Assembly (NCBI GenBank): GCA_035448545.1
Contig: DAOTJE010000015.1
Coordinates: 51,140-115,139, forward strand
Source: Anaerobaca sp035448545
GTDB lineage: Bacteria; Planctomycetota; Phycisphaerae; Sedimentisphaerales; Anaerobacaceae
Direction: 5' to 3'
DNA length: 64,000 bases
This document shows positions 26,204 to 35,132 of the stretch, in pieces. The number at the start of each line of letters is the position of its first letter. Position 1 is the first letter of the stretch. A program made the translations under genes and the position numbers. The notes below the pieces were generated by a model. It was given only the letters and a program-made list of their open reading frames with translations, was not told where the DNA came from and did not search any database.

Positions 26204-29200
26204 CTATCGGGGAGCATCTCCGGGGGAGGGGGTTGCGGCCTGCCAGTGGGCGGGGTCGTTGCCGTACGAGGCCGCAGGGGTCCGGTGCAGCGACAGCCCT
26301 CGCCCGTCCGCCTCAGCCGGCCACGAATCAACCCCCTCGCCCAAGGCCCCCGGATGCGAACCGTCGCCGTACACCACCCGATCCACCCGAATCCAGATCA
26401 CCGTGCCGTCGTCGGCCACCGCGCCGGGCTTGCTCAGCTCCATCCTACCGCCATCGTCAGGCAGCCTGCCCGGCCCCCAGGGCAACAGCGGAACCCCCGA
26501 CACCTCGCCGTAGGCGATGGCAAAGTTCAGCCGGTCCTTCACCAGCAGCAGATGCCCGCCGGACGCCAACGTGATCGGCGGATCGGACGGGAAACGCAGA
26601 TCGATCCTCGGATCATCCGGGTCGTCGGTGAACCGCCACGGAATACCCAGCGCTGCATCGTACAGCGTCACGGGGCCCTCGCTGATGTTCAGCAGCTCAA
26701 CGTACTCGGCCACCGGCGTCTCGGCCGGATGGTACATGATCTCGCTGATCACCACCGGACCGACCCGCGGCTCGGCGTTCGCCGCTCCCGGCGTCGGGAC
26801 GCTCAGCGATACGAAGTGGTACCCTCCCGTGCTCTGGCGATGCCGGCCCAGCGGGACGCCCCGCTCCGAGGCGTCGAACTGCTCCTGCACGCTGTAGCCC
26901 GTCAGCACCCCGTCGACGCCCGAGTGCAGGTACAGCGTCTCACCGTTCCGGCTCAGTCCGAACGGAACCCGACAGCCCGGATCCTCGCCGTTGTCAAACG
27001 TCGCATCGGCCTCGAACACCAGATAGCCGCCGGCGCCGAGCACCGTACCCGAGGCGATCTCGTACCGCCTCCGGTCGTCGGCATCGTCGCTGAGAAACCA
27101 GCCGCCCACGTCGATCGCCTCGCTCGTCGTGTTGTGCAGCTCGATCCAGTCACAGGCCCCGCCGGCGGGATTGGCCAGGATCTCGTTGATCACCACCGCC
27201 CCCAACTCCGGAACAAGCCCCGCATCGTCATAGCCGGGCGAGCCGCCCGCTTCGGCGCTGGGACGCCAGAGACTCTTCTCGTCCAGCCTCTCAGTTCCGG
27301 CCGTCCGAGGGTCTCGCACCGTCAGTGAGAAGCCCGCCCCATCGGTCAGATCGTACCAGTCGTCCTGGTAACGGAAGTGCTGGATGACCTGTCCGGCCGC
27401 ATCGCGCAACTCGATTCGCTCGCCCGCGTTGTCCAGACTGCCGGCATACTGTCCGGCGATATTCCCTCCGTCGCCGTACGCCGCTTCGTAAGCAGACAGG
27501 TCACGAACCACCAGCACGTATGCCCCTGCCGCCAGCGCGACGTCCGGAAAAACAAAGTCCACGCCGTCGGTGAACGCGACGAGATTCAGGTTGATCGCCT
27601 CGCGGCCGACGTTGACCAGCTCGATGTACTCGGCGTTCGGATCGAGCGGATGGTACATGACCTCGCTGATCCGCAGACTCTCGGCCACCGGCCCGACACT
27701 GAACGTCGCCTCATTCAACGCACTCCACACGCCACCCTGCAACGAGCGCGCCATGATGTGCACGCTCCGGCTCGGTGTCAGCGGTTCCGTGTAGCGGACC
27801 GCCGCCGGCGAGATCCCACCGCCCGTGCCGCCTGAGGCATTTCGGACCGCCCCGAGCGTGGCAGAAAACAGAAAATCCGAACTCGTCGAGGAGATGTTCA
27901 GCGCCTGAATGGCCAGGAGGTTCTGCCCGGCATGCAGTGCGTCGCGCCCGGCGGAGATATCAATCGCTTCGAATTCGACAGCGTCGAGATCGGAATTCTG
28001 GGCGCTGGCCGCCGAAGTCCAGATCGGCTCGCCCTCGAAATTGCGTCGTGCAACCTCCACACCGTTGAGGTACGCGACGAACCCGTCATCATACCGCACG
28101 TTGAGCATCAGATTCGGCAGATCCGCCAGAACATCCTGAGAAACATCGAAGGGAATTCGAATATAGCAGGTCGTGCTGCGACCATACATCGATCCGGCGA
28201 CGTCGATATCGAAGAACGTCTCGTAACCTGAGCTTCGCTCATAACCAACCCCTCCCGTGCCGCTGGTCCAAGCCGAATCGTCAAAGGCCGGACTGCTTCG
28301 CCAGGTCGGATCGATCGGGATCGAGGGGACAAACACACGCTTGGCCGCATCCTCCGCGACCAGCAGCAACGCATCGTCAGCGCCGGCCGAAGCCGTGCGC
28401 TCAGGAAGTCGCGGATCGCTTCCGTCGAGCGTGTACCAGATTGTGCCATCCGCGTCTCGCATCGCGATCTCGCTTCCTGTGCTGACGGCGCCACCATGCT
28501 GATAGCGACCTTCGACATAAAAACCAGGCGCGTCCACGTTGGGATACAACCCGGCATCGCGAAACTGCTGAAGCACGATCCCCGTCCGCTGCGGCAAGTA
28601 GTAGTTGAGAATCCAGCCTCGTCCGGCCCGTCCGTCGTTGTATCGTTCGTCCCGGTCGTACCAGTCCTCCAGCGTCAGCGGCGTGCTGTGGTGCTCGTCG
28701 CCCCACCGCGCGGACTCTCCGATGATGGCCAGCTCCACCTGCCCGGAAAGCCTCTCGTATCGAGGAATCAGCGACTCGGGCGTCAACACGCCGCCGTTGA
28801 GGAGAAGGCGATGCACACGGTCGGCAAAGAGCATCCGATACTCGGGATTGCCCACAAGATACTGATGCGGCTCGCCGGCTGAGGAGAAGTTGTTTTGCAA
28901 CGCATTCTTGTTGAGCGGCGAGCGGTCCAGATTGTTCCCGATCGTGTTCTCGTAATCCCAGGTGTAGAACTTGAATCCGGTGCTCTCGGACGAGCGGTCG
29001 CGTCCGGCCCACCAGTTCTTCCAGGGCCAGTCCCAGTTGCCGCCCCAGAGATTGACGATGAGATAGTCGATGTAGTTGGTCACGTCCAGAAGCACGGGAT
29101 AACCCGGATTGCGTGTGCCGTCCGCATTGTTCCCCTGGAGCCTCTGGTACGCCTCCTGCGACGTGGCGGCGCTGCGGCACAGGCTCACCATCTGGTTCCA

Positions 29201-30718
29201 GGCGTTGCGGTCCCCATCCTCCACCTCATCGACGTGAAGGGCGTCCCACTGGTCCTCATCACCTCCGTAGTAACTGGCGGAGAAAGACGCATCGGGACGC
29301 TCCACCGGGTTATAGAGACCCCAATAGAGACCGTTCACGTACAGATGGACGAACATCCCGTGCGGTGCGACGTGCCCCGTCGCTCTCTGGAGCTGACGGC
29401 CGAACTCGTCCCGCGTGTACTGCTCAGTATACCTTGCCGCATTCCAGGCATAGCCGTCGTTGGCCCCCGCACGCAGGGTAATCGTGTTGAACTGGTCCAC
29501 CGCGCCGTCCCCGAACAACGGATATCGCAGCTTCGAAGCCCCGTAGGCGCTCTTGAACAGAAGCCGAAACGACTTCTTCTTCGTCAGACTCCAGCTCCGA
29601 AAGGCCCCGCCCTGGATTCGCACGCCACAATTGATCTGGAAGCCGTCACGACCGTCGGGGTAGATCCATTCGACCGAGGCGGGCCGCTCCCACAATTCCC
29701 CCCTCGAGTTGGGGTTGGCGTAGATGCCTCTCTGCGCACTGAACATATCCTCGTTGGTTGTCACCAGAGACATCGAGGGAATCGACAACAGCGACGGCTT
29801 CACCAGGTCCTTGTACCGAGGGTCGTTGACAATGTCGGGGTCCATCTCATAGTCGGCCGGGGTCCCGCCCCAGGTGGTGGGAAAGCCCGAAGGGAACCGT
29901 GCTTGAGCCACCACGTTGTCGAGGAATATGTAGGTGTGCGTTGTGGTGGGGCTTGATTTCCATCCTTCCTTGACTGCACAAGCCCGCAGGCACGTCGTGC
30001 CCATGATGAAGATGGGACCGGTATACACCGTGCCGGTCCGTCCGCGTCCGGTGTCGGCGCCGGGCTCGCTGCCGTCGAACGTATAGTAGATGGTCGCGCC
30101 GGGCGTGTCACACGTGATACGCAGTTCGAAAGGCGCATCATAGAAACCGCGTTCATGGCTGAAACGCAGGTCGTCCACAAACCCGGCGTACACCGAGACG
30201 TTCGTCGATCCCGGGGTGGGGAGTCCAAGTAGCTGCCAGGAACCGACGCCGTCGGGAAGCCGGCCGTAGGAGACGTCCGGCGACTGCTCTGCGTATTTCA
30301 CGCGGTCGATCAGGGTTTTGCCGTCGGCGGCATACAGACGCAATTCATTTCCTCCCGCGTTCAACCGGAACCCCGCGTGCAGACCCGGATCGTCAACATC
30401 GCCGTCGGCCCATATCACAAAAAAGCCCCCCGCCGCGATCCGCGTGAGAGAAGGACTGCGGGTCGGCATTTGCCATCGCGTCGCATCATCAGCGTTGTCC
30501 GTCAGATACATCCCGCCGACGTCGATGGACGCATCAGTTGGATTGTACAGCTCGATCCAGTCGTCATACTGGCCCTGGGGGTCCTTCCCATTCTGATGGT
30601 TCGAGGCCAGCAACTCGTTGATCACCACAGAGGCGCCGTCCTGCCCGAAACAAGCCGCAACCAAACCGCCCCCTGTGCAGAGCATCAGCGCGACAACACC
30701 GAGGGTTCTGACCGACAT
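26204..30718 (-). CDS. Giant secreted CotH-kinase and lamin-tail-domain protein
   Basis: A 1504-residue exported protein. The ATG at 30718 has an AAAGGTGG site and gives a signal peptide ending near residue 25; about 125 codons of open frame upstream lie in the promoter region and are excluded. Domains in order: lamin-tail domain (about 30-150), a chitobiase-C-like domain (YYTFDGSEPG), CotH kinase domain (about 310-620; CGVRIQGGAFRS, KKSFRLLFK, NGLYWGLYNPVERPD), another chitobiase-C-like piece (WYTLDGSDPRLP), a carbohydrate-binding-like region, and three more lamin-tail domains (each with VVINEI.. / EYIELVN motifs). CotH proteins are atypical protein kinases. Extracellular by signal; partner unknown, but VTC/DUF4956 genes follow. 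Confidence 0.88.
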   Translation of the reverse strand: MSVRTLGVVALMLCTGGGLVAACFGQDGASVVINELLASNHQNGKDPQGQYDDWIELYNPTDASIDVGGMYLTDNADDATRWQMPTRSPSLTRIAAGGFFVIWADGDVDDPGLHAGFRLNAGGNELRLYAADGKTLIDRVKYAEQSPDVSYGRLPDGVGSWQLLGLPTPGSTNVSVYAGFVDDLRFSHERGFYDAPFELRITCDTPGATIYYTFDGSEPGADTGRGRTGTVYTGPIFIMGTTCLRACAVKEGWKSSPTTTHTYIFLDNVVAQARFPSGFPTTWGGTPADYEMDPDIVNDPRYKDLVKPSLLSIPSMSLVTTNEDMFSAQRGIYANPNSRGELWERPASVEWIYPDGRDGFQINCGVRIQGGAFRSWSLTKKKSFRLLFKSAYGASKLRYPLFGDGAVDQFNTITLRAGANDGYAWNAARYTEQYTRDEFGRQLQRATGHVAPHGMFVHLYVNGLYWGLYNPVERPDASFSASYYGGDEDQWDALHVDEVEDGDRNAWNQMVSLCRSAATSQEAYQRLQGNNADGTRNPGYPVLLDVTNYIDYLIVNLWGGNWDWPWKNWWAGRDRSSESTGFKFYTWDYENTIGNNLDRSPLNKNALQNNFSSAGEPHQYLVGNPEYRMLFADRVHRLLLNGGVLTPESLIPRYERLSGQVELAIIGESARWGDEHHSTPLTLEDWYDRDERYNDGRAGRGWILNYYLPQRTGIVLQQFRDAGLYPNVDAPGFYVEGRYQHGGAVSTGSEIAMRDADGTIWYTLDGSDPRLPERTASAGADDALLLVAEDAAKRVFVPSIPIDPTWRSSPAFDDSAWTSGTGGVGYERSSGYETFFDIDVAGSMYGRSTTCYIRIPFDVSQDVLADLPNLMLNVRYDDGFVAYLNGVEVARRNFEGEPIWTSAASAQNSDLDAVEFEAIDISAGRDALHAGQNLLAIQALNISSTSSDFLFSATLGAVRNASGGTGGGISPAAVRYTEPLTPSRSVHIMARSLQGGVWSALNEATFSVGPVAESLRISEVMYHPLDPNAEYIELVNVGREAINLNLVAFTDGVDFVFPDVALAAGAYVLVVRDLSAYEAAYGDGGNIAGQYAGSLDNAGERIELRDAAGQVIQHFRYQDDWYDLTDGAGFSLTVRDPRTAGTERLDEKSLWRPSAEAGGSPGYDDAGLVPELGAVVINEILANPAGGACDWIELHNTTSEAIDVGGWFLSDDADDRRRYEIASGTVLGAGGYLVFEADATFDNGEDPGCRVPFGLSRNGETLYLHSGVDGVLTGYSVQEQFDASERGVPLGRHRQSTGGYHFVSLSVPTPGAANAEPRVGPVVISEIMYHPAETPVAEYVELLNISEGPVTLYDAALGIPWRFTDDPDDPRIDLRFPSDPPITLASGGHLLLVKDRLNFAIAYGEVSGVPLLPWGPGRLPDDGGRMELSKPGAVADDGTVIWIRVDRVVYGDGSHPGALGEGVDSWPAEADGRGLSLHRTPAASYGNDPAHWQAATPSPGDAPR

Positions 30719-30814
30719 GCCCACCTTTGGTCCTCCCTTTTGAATCGATGCGGCGTCGCTGCTTTTCCTCAGCGAGAAGGCCTTCCCGGACGCAGCCGGA
30801 AGCCCGACGGTCTG

Positions 30815-30844
30815 ATTGTACCACAAACCGCCGTCCAACGTCAA
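30815..30844 (-). promoter_or_regulatory. Promoter of the CotH/lamin-tail gene
   Basis: Minus-strand TTGACG (30839-30844), 18-base spacer, TACAAT (30815-30820), about 95 bases before the ATG. Same -35 box and spacer as the VTC-unit promoter at 26037-26066. Confidence 0.7.
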
Positions 30845-30908
30845 TTGCGGATGGCCTGGGCGGGGCGCGCACAAACCGTACGGCGAGGCGAGGAACCACG
30901 CAGATGGG

Positions 30909-31328
30909 TCATCGACCCGGCGGATCGCCCGCAGGATACACGGAACCGTCGACGGCAAACGAACCAAACTCGAGCCATTCTGCGATGTCCTGTGCGGTCT
31001 TTGGGCCGATCCCCTTGATGTGCTCAAGGTCCTCGGGGCCGGCGAAGGCCATGCCGTCGGTCTGCTGGCGCACAACATCACGGTAGGCCGCAATCGCGCG
31101 GGCCCGCGTCAGCCCGATGCCGGGCAGTCGAATCAGACTGCCGACTGGCGCCGTGTTGGGATTGATCTTCTCGTGGGGGTGGATCACTCGTGCGTCGCCG
31201 CCAACAAGACCCCGCATGCCAAAGCAGATCGCGACTGTCATGGCAAGAAACGAGCAGACAAGCAGTCCGATGGACTGAAGGGACCGCCTGCACTCACCCT
31301 CGCTCGCACACGAATCGTTCAGCGTCAT
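30909..31328 (-). CDS. ComEA-like helix-hairpin-helix protein
   Basis: A 139-residue protein with one N-terminal transmembrane helix (about 18-40, QSIGLLVCSFLAMTVAICFG) and a double helix-hairpin-helix domain: INPNTAPVGSLIRLPGIGLTRARAIAAYR, then LEHIKGIGPKTAQDIAEWL. This is the layout of ComEA, which binds double-stranded DNA at the cell surface during uptake. Many non-competent bacteria also carry short ComEA-like proteins of unknown role. It follows the GH10-like gene by 36 bases on the same strand. No other competence gene is nearby. Confidence 0.8.
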   Translation of the reverse strand: MTLNDSCASEGECRRSLQSIGLLVCSFLAMTVAICFGMRGLVGGDARVIHPHEKINPNTAPVGSLIRLPGIGLTRARAIAAYRDVVRQQTDGMAFAGPEDLEHIKGIGPKTAQDIAEWLEFGSFAVDGSVYPAGDPPGR

Positions 31329-31364
31329 AGCACGCCTGTACTTCGCTTCCGGCTGGTTGATTTT

Positions 31365-32840
31365 CTACCGCTTGAACATCGACACGTGAAGCCGCTTCAG
31401 CGTCGCAAACGCCTCCTTGGGCTCCAACTGCTCCGTCAGCAATCCGCTGTGGGCAATGACATCGTTCGGACCGTCCGCCAGCGTCCCGTAGTTCACGGCC
31501 TCGACAAAGGGCTTGCTCAGGACAATCTTATAAAACCGGTCGAGCCACTGCGCCTGTCGGGTCTGATCCCACTTACGGTGCCACAATCCGGCCACCTCGA
31601 CGTCGAACGGCCCCTTGCCGCTCTCGCTGGGAATCTGGACGTCCGTGATATGCAACGGCTTGGCCACCGGAGCGAAACAATCCAGAATCGATGAAATCTG
31701 CATCATGTCCCGCAGGTGCATTCCCGTTTCGTCCTTGCCGAATCGCATCTGCAATCCGAACGCGTCGAAACTGGTCCCGCTCTGGACGACCATGTCCATG
31801 TACACAAACGGCGGGATGCTTCCCGGGGTGGTGGCGTAGTACTCGCCCCACGGGCAACTGACCTCAATGACGCGAACGCCGCGGCTGCCGGCCGCCCGCA
31901 CGGCCATGTTCGCGGCGCGCGTCATCTCCAGAATCTGCTCGAAGTTGAAGTTGAACTGGTTGACCGCGTTGAGTCCATTGATGACGTACCAGCGGTGCAC
32001 TACCGCCGCATAGCGTCCCACGACCTTCGAAATGAACTGGTAGGCCGCCTCGCGAATCTTCTCGAACCCCAGGCCGGAGCGAAGAAGCCAGTCCGGCAGG
32101 CTCTCCTTCGAAAAATGCAGCAGCGGGCCGGCGCTGAGAACGGCCTTGCGCCGACTGAGCATCGTGATGCACGCGTCCAGATCGGAGAAATCGTAGTGTC
32201 CCTGTCGGGATTCGATCCTCGCCCAATTGATCGGGACCGTAACCGAAGCGAACAGTTCCGCCAGCCGATCGACGTACACCGACTTGTTCATCAGAGCCGG
32301 ATCGATCCGACATCCCAGACACCCCCGGCTGAAACCCTGGCTCTTGCGGCGTCGGTCGAAGAGCATCTTGCCCTGACGCACGGCCAGTTTCTCGGAGTAG
32401 ATCATCGCCTTGCGAAGCGATTCGTCGGCGAGTTGCGAGGCGCGCTCCGGATCGCGCAGGTTCTGGATCGCGTCGATGAACAGGTTCTGCGACTCCTTGG
32501 CGACCCCTTCCATCCCCTCGATCTCGTCGAAGAATAACCAGTCCTCGCGGCGATTCGTGATCTGCATGAGTTTGGCCCGGACGATCTCGACGTTCAGGAT
32601 GTACGGGCGTTCGCGTTCCGGCAGACAGGTCGTCGGAAGCATGATCCGGCCGAAACCGTCGATGGGCCACAGCAGGGTCAGGCCCGCCGTCTCCATGTTC
32701 GGTCGGATGCACTCGATGCAGCCCTTCTTGAAAACGATCTTCGTACGACGAACGCTGATGCCGTCGGTACCGAAGAGATACGCGCCACACGGAGTAAAGG
32801 ACTCGACCGCTTTGCCGTCTTTGAATACCTGGAACTTCAC
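31365..32840 (-). CDS. Cytosolic GH10-like protein without catalytic glutamates
   Basis: A 491-residue protein without signal peptide. Residues about 180-480 follow the (beta/alpha)8 pattern of GH10 xylanases: VTVPINWARIESRQGHYDFSDLDA (family: FNxxTxENxxKW..exxxGxxxFxxxD), a HRWYVINGLN strand, and KPLHITDVQIPS. At the acid/base site the usual WDVVNE reads WYVING (Gly289), and at the nucleophile site ITELD reads ITDVQ (Asp400). So both catalytic Glu are lost. About 170 N-terminal residues form an unassigned domain. A binding or regulatory role is more likely than xylan cleavage. It has its own promoter. Confidence 0.75.
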   Translation of the reverse strand: MKFQVFKDGKAVESFTPCGAYLFGTDGISVRRTKIVFKKGCIECIRPNMETAGLTLLWPIDGFGRIMLPTTCLPERERPYILNVEIVRAKLMQITNRREDWLFFDEIEGMEGVAKESQNLFIDAIQNLRDPERASQLADESLRKAMIYSEKLAVRQGKMLFDRRRKSQGFSRGCLGCRIDPALMNKSVYVDRLAELFASVTVPINWARIESRQGHYDFSDLDACITMLSRRKAVLSAGPLLHFSKESLPDWLLRSGLGFEKIREAAYQFISKVVGRYAAVVHRWYVINGLNAVNQFNFNFEQILEMTRAANMAVRAAGSRGVRVIEVSCPWGEYYATTPGSIPPFVYMDMVVQSGTSFDAFGLQMRFGKDETGMHLRDMMQISSILDCFAPVAKPLHITDVQIPSESGKGPFDVEVAGLWHRKWDQTRQAQWLDRFYKIVLSKPFVEAVNYGTLADGPNDVIAHSGLLTEQLEPKEAFATLKRLHVSMFKR

Positions 32841-32912
32841 TACATCGCCCCGATCTCACCTGACGTCCGTCGCCCTGCGGCCTGCATCACGTTGGCGCCG
32901 CCGAACCGCTGC

Positions 32913-32940
32913 ATTATAGCACGGACACCGCCGGTCGCAA
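32913..32940 (-). promoter_or_regulatory. Promoter of the GH10-like gene
   Basis: Minus-strand TTGCGA (32935-32940), 16-base spacer, perfect TATAAT (32913-32918), about 70 bases before the ATG. Confidence 0.6.
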
Positions 32941-32988
32941 TCCCAAAACTCACAGGCCCCGCGTCGCGCCGGACCCGGCGCGAGCCCG

Positions 32989-33459
32989 TCAGTTCGCCGG
33001 TGCGTCGCTCGTGCCGTAGGCGCTGTAGCACTTGACCTGTGTGTCACTGAGCAGGCTGGACGTCTCGATGAGCCTGGCCACCAGGGCAATCTGGCTGAAC
33101 AGCGCCTCCACCAGGTCCCGGACGGTCTGGTTGCCCGGCGCCTCGCGACCCGCCAGGATCAGTACGAGATAGCCGCAGTTGGTGTGCTCCGTGGCCAACT
33201 GGGCTGTCGCCACACTCTTGTCTGCCACTTGGGTGATGACGGGTTCGTGACCGTCATCAACCTGGGCCCAGAGGTCCTCCAGGACAGTGTCACCGGGACA
33301 CATCCGGTCGAACACCTCCGGATCACTGGCCCAGCAGTTGCCGCTGCGATCCATGATTGCCAGAAGCGGACCGCTTTCCCCGAGGGCATCAAAGACCCGT
33401 CGGGCGACTTGCTCGTTCAGCGCGTAGCTGGCGGAGAACACCGCATCGTACATATCCAT
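32989..33459 (-). CDS. Unknown protein downstream of anti-sigma/STAS genes
   Basis: A 156-residue soluble protein I do not recognise. It starts MDMYDAVFSASYALNEQVAR, has a central part GPLLAIMDRSGNCWASDPEVFDRMC followed by strands (PVITQVADKSVATAQLATEHTNCGYLVLILAG), and ends in a helix (VRDLVEALFSQIALVARLIE). The alternating strands and a closing helix are compatible with a small PAS/GAF-type sensor fold, but no family signature is clear. It is the third gene on the minus strand after the STAS and anti-sigma genes, with a 321-base gap, so a signalling role is a guess from position. Confidence 0.55.
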   Translation of the reverse strand: MDMYDAVFSASYALNEQVARRVFDALGESGPLLAIMDRSGNCWASDPEVFDRMCPGDTVLEDLWAQVDDGHEPVITQVADKSVATAQLATEHTNCGYLVLILAGREAPGNQTVRDLVEALFSQIALVARLIETSSLLSDTQVKCYSAYGTSDAPAN

Positions 33460-33780
33460 GGCGTTGAGTCCTTCCCATCAAACCGACAAACCATTTCATC
33501 GGAATGGAATTCGACCAGATGCGGCGGCAACTTTGCGAACGATTCGGTCGATGTCCGCGATCCGCTTCCGCAAGCCGAATGTCGGCCCAGGACAGGGCAG
33601 CCCTTGGACTTATCGGACGGTCAAAGCGGTGGATCCGCATGCCTGATGCGACCGGCTGGACGAATCGTTCCGGCCACGCAGGAAGGCGAGGCAAACAGAT
33701 GGGGCAGGCCGGCAGCAGGAACACGGGAGTCCGCAAGGCCTGCTTTCTGGCCGACCTGGCAGAGCAGCACCCTGTAGCGA
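33460..33780. other. Gene-free gap before the anti-sigma gene
   Basis: 321 bases with no convincing coding frame on either strand, no terminator-like hairpin and no promoter I could support. Confidence 0.4.
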
Positions 33781-34233
33781 TCACGCCTCCGCCATATCAC
33801 CGGAACCGGCGATCGGCCGATCCTTGTACCGAATCATGTGAACGGCGTTGCCACGCTCGTTGTACTCGAACACGTGCATGTACGCACTCATCAGCAGAAG
33901 ACCGCGACCCTCCGGCCGATAAAGGTTCTCCCCGATACGCGGATCGGGAACGTTCCGGGGATTGAACCCCGCCCCTTGGTCCTGGATACGGATCTCCACT
34001 TTCTCCTGATCGATCGCATACTCAATCGTTACGGTCTTGCGCGGGTCCATCTTGTTGCCGTGCTTGACCGCATTGAGGAACGCCTCCTCCAGCGCCAGAT
34101 GCACGGCGAATACGTCGTCCTTGCCGAATCCCTTTTCCTTCATCGCCTGCAGAATCTGCCGGCAGGGACCGCTCATAGCGGTTGGCTTGCTTTCCACGAT
34201 CATGGAACACTGGATCGGCGCCTCGGACGCCAT
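33781..34233 (-). CDS. Anti-sigma regulatory factor (RsbW-type serine kinase)
   Basis: A 150-residue GHKL-fold ATPase of the RsbW/SpoIIAB type. The N-box AVHLALEEAFLNAVKHGNKMD and the G-boxes IRIQDQGAGFNPRNVPDP and PEGRGLLLMSAYMHVFEY are all present. Such proteins bind a sigma factor or a response protein and phosphorylate a STAS antagonist on Ser/Thr. The ATG at 34233 has a GGAAGG ribosome site; 19 codons of open frame upstream are excluded. The STAS antagonist gene is immediately upstream (101-base gap). No sigma factor gene is in the window, so the target lies elsewhere. Confidence 0.88.
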   Translation of the reverse strand: MASEAPIQCSMIVESKPTAMSGPCRQILQAMKEKGFGKDDVFAVHLALEEAFLNAVKHGNKMDPRKTVTIEYAIDQEKVEIRIQDQGAGFNPRNVPDPRIGENLYRPEGRGLLLMSAYMHVFEYNERGNAVHMIRYKDRPIAGSGDMAEA

Positions 34234-34334
34234 AGCGCAATACCTTCCCGTGTCTAACTCCGGAGGGTCGGTAGGCGTCAACCCGGCCACCCGCCGACTC
34301 CGTCACCATCTTACCCCAACCGCAAACGGCGCGT

Positions 34335-34703
34335 CTATCGATGGTCAGAAAAACTCTGCGTCGCGCTGTTCACATCTTCATAGATATCGAATACGTTGGT
34401 CAGCCGGGTGATCTTGAAGACCTCGTAGATTCCGGGGTGAATATTGCAGAGTTTCAGTTGCCCGCCCTGCTCGGCGACGCGTTTGCTGACGCGGATCAGC
34501 AGACCCAATACGGCCGAGGACAGAAAACGGACGTGTCGGAAATCCAGGATCAGATGGAGGTTCCCGGCCTGCTCGATCACAGCCTCGATGGATTCCCGCA
34601 GAGCGCGCACATCCATATCCTCCAGAATCTTGTCATCCGTGAATGCCACCACGGTGGCACCTTCCAGATACTCCACACTGACTCGAGGCTGAATGGCAGC
34701 CAT
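34335..34703 (-). CDS. STAS-domain anti-sigma factor antagonist
   Basis: A 122-residue single STAS domain of the SpoIIAA/RsbV type. The phospho-acceptor loop reads LILDFRHVRFLSSAVLGLLI, with the conserved Ser-Ser corresponding to the Ser phosphorylated by the partner kinase. The sequence ends KITRLTNVFDIYEDVNSATQSF, the usual last helix. It should release the partner anti-sigma factor when unphosphorylated. First gene of the module; a promoter with perfect TTGACA lies about 40 bases upstream. Confidence 0.9.
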   Translation of the reverse strand: MAAIQPRVSVEYLEGATVVAFTDDKILEDMDVRALRESIEAVIEQAGNLHLILDFRHVRFLSSAVLGLLIRVSKRVAEQGGQLKLCNIHPGIYEVFKITRLTNVFDIYEDVNSATQSFSDHR

Positions 34704-34741
34704 GGCTCAGGTCTCCCGAAAAAACGTCCAAGAAAGCATGC

Positions 34742-34770
34742 ATCGTAAGGGACATCCACACTCCTGTCAA
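34742..34770 (-). promoter_or_regulatory. Promoter of the STAS/anti-sigma unit
   Basis: Minus-strand TTGACA (34765-34770), 17-base spacer, TACGAT (34742-34747). Confidence 0.6.
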
Positions 34771-35132
34771 GGATTTTGGACCGCGCCGCGATTTTTGCCC
34801 GGTTCTCACGGGCCCGGGCCGGCCGCTCCGCGCCGGACAAATTCCCATTTTTCTGACAAGAAATCTCTTGCTATTCGGAGTAGACAATGGATACTACTGG
34901 CAGATCAGCGCGGCGGTCGCGGGAGTGTTGTGGCCGGTCGCCGACACAACAGACAGGCAATCGTGGGGTCCATGAGACGTTCTGAATTGCAGTGCTTCCT
35001 CTCCCGGCCACGGGTCTTCTATGCAGGCCCCCGAGAGCCGGGCCCCACGTGCTCGGCGGATGCCGAGACCGCTGCATGGAAGAGGATGAAAAGGAATCAC
35101 CGGTAGTTCTGGAAGGACAGAAGGAGAACGAC
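34771..35132. other. Divergent intergenic region before the Rrf2-like gene
   Basis: About 360 bases between the STAS promoter and the Rrf2-like start. No gene seen. The plus-strand promoter of the Rrf2-like gene must lie here, but I could not pick a convincing -35/-10 pair. Confidence 0.4.
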
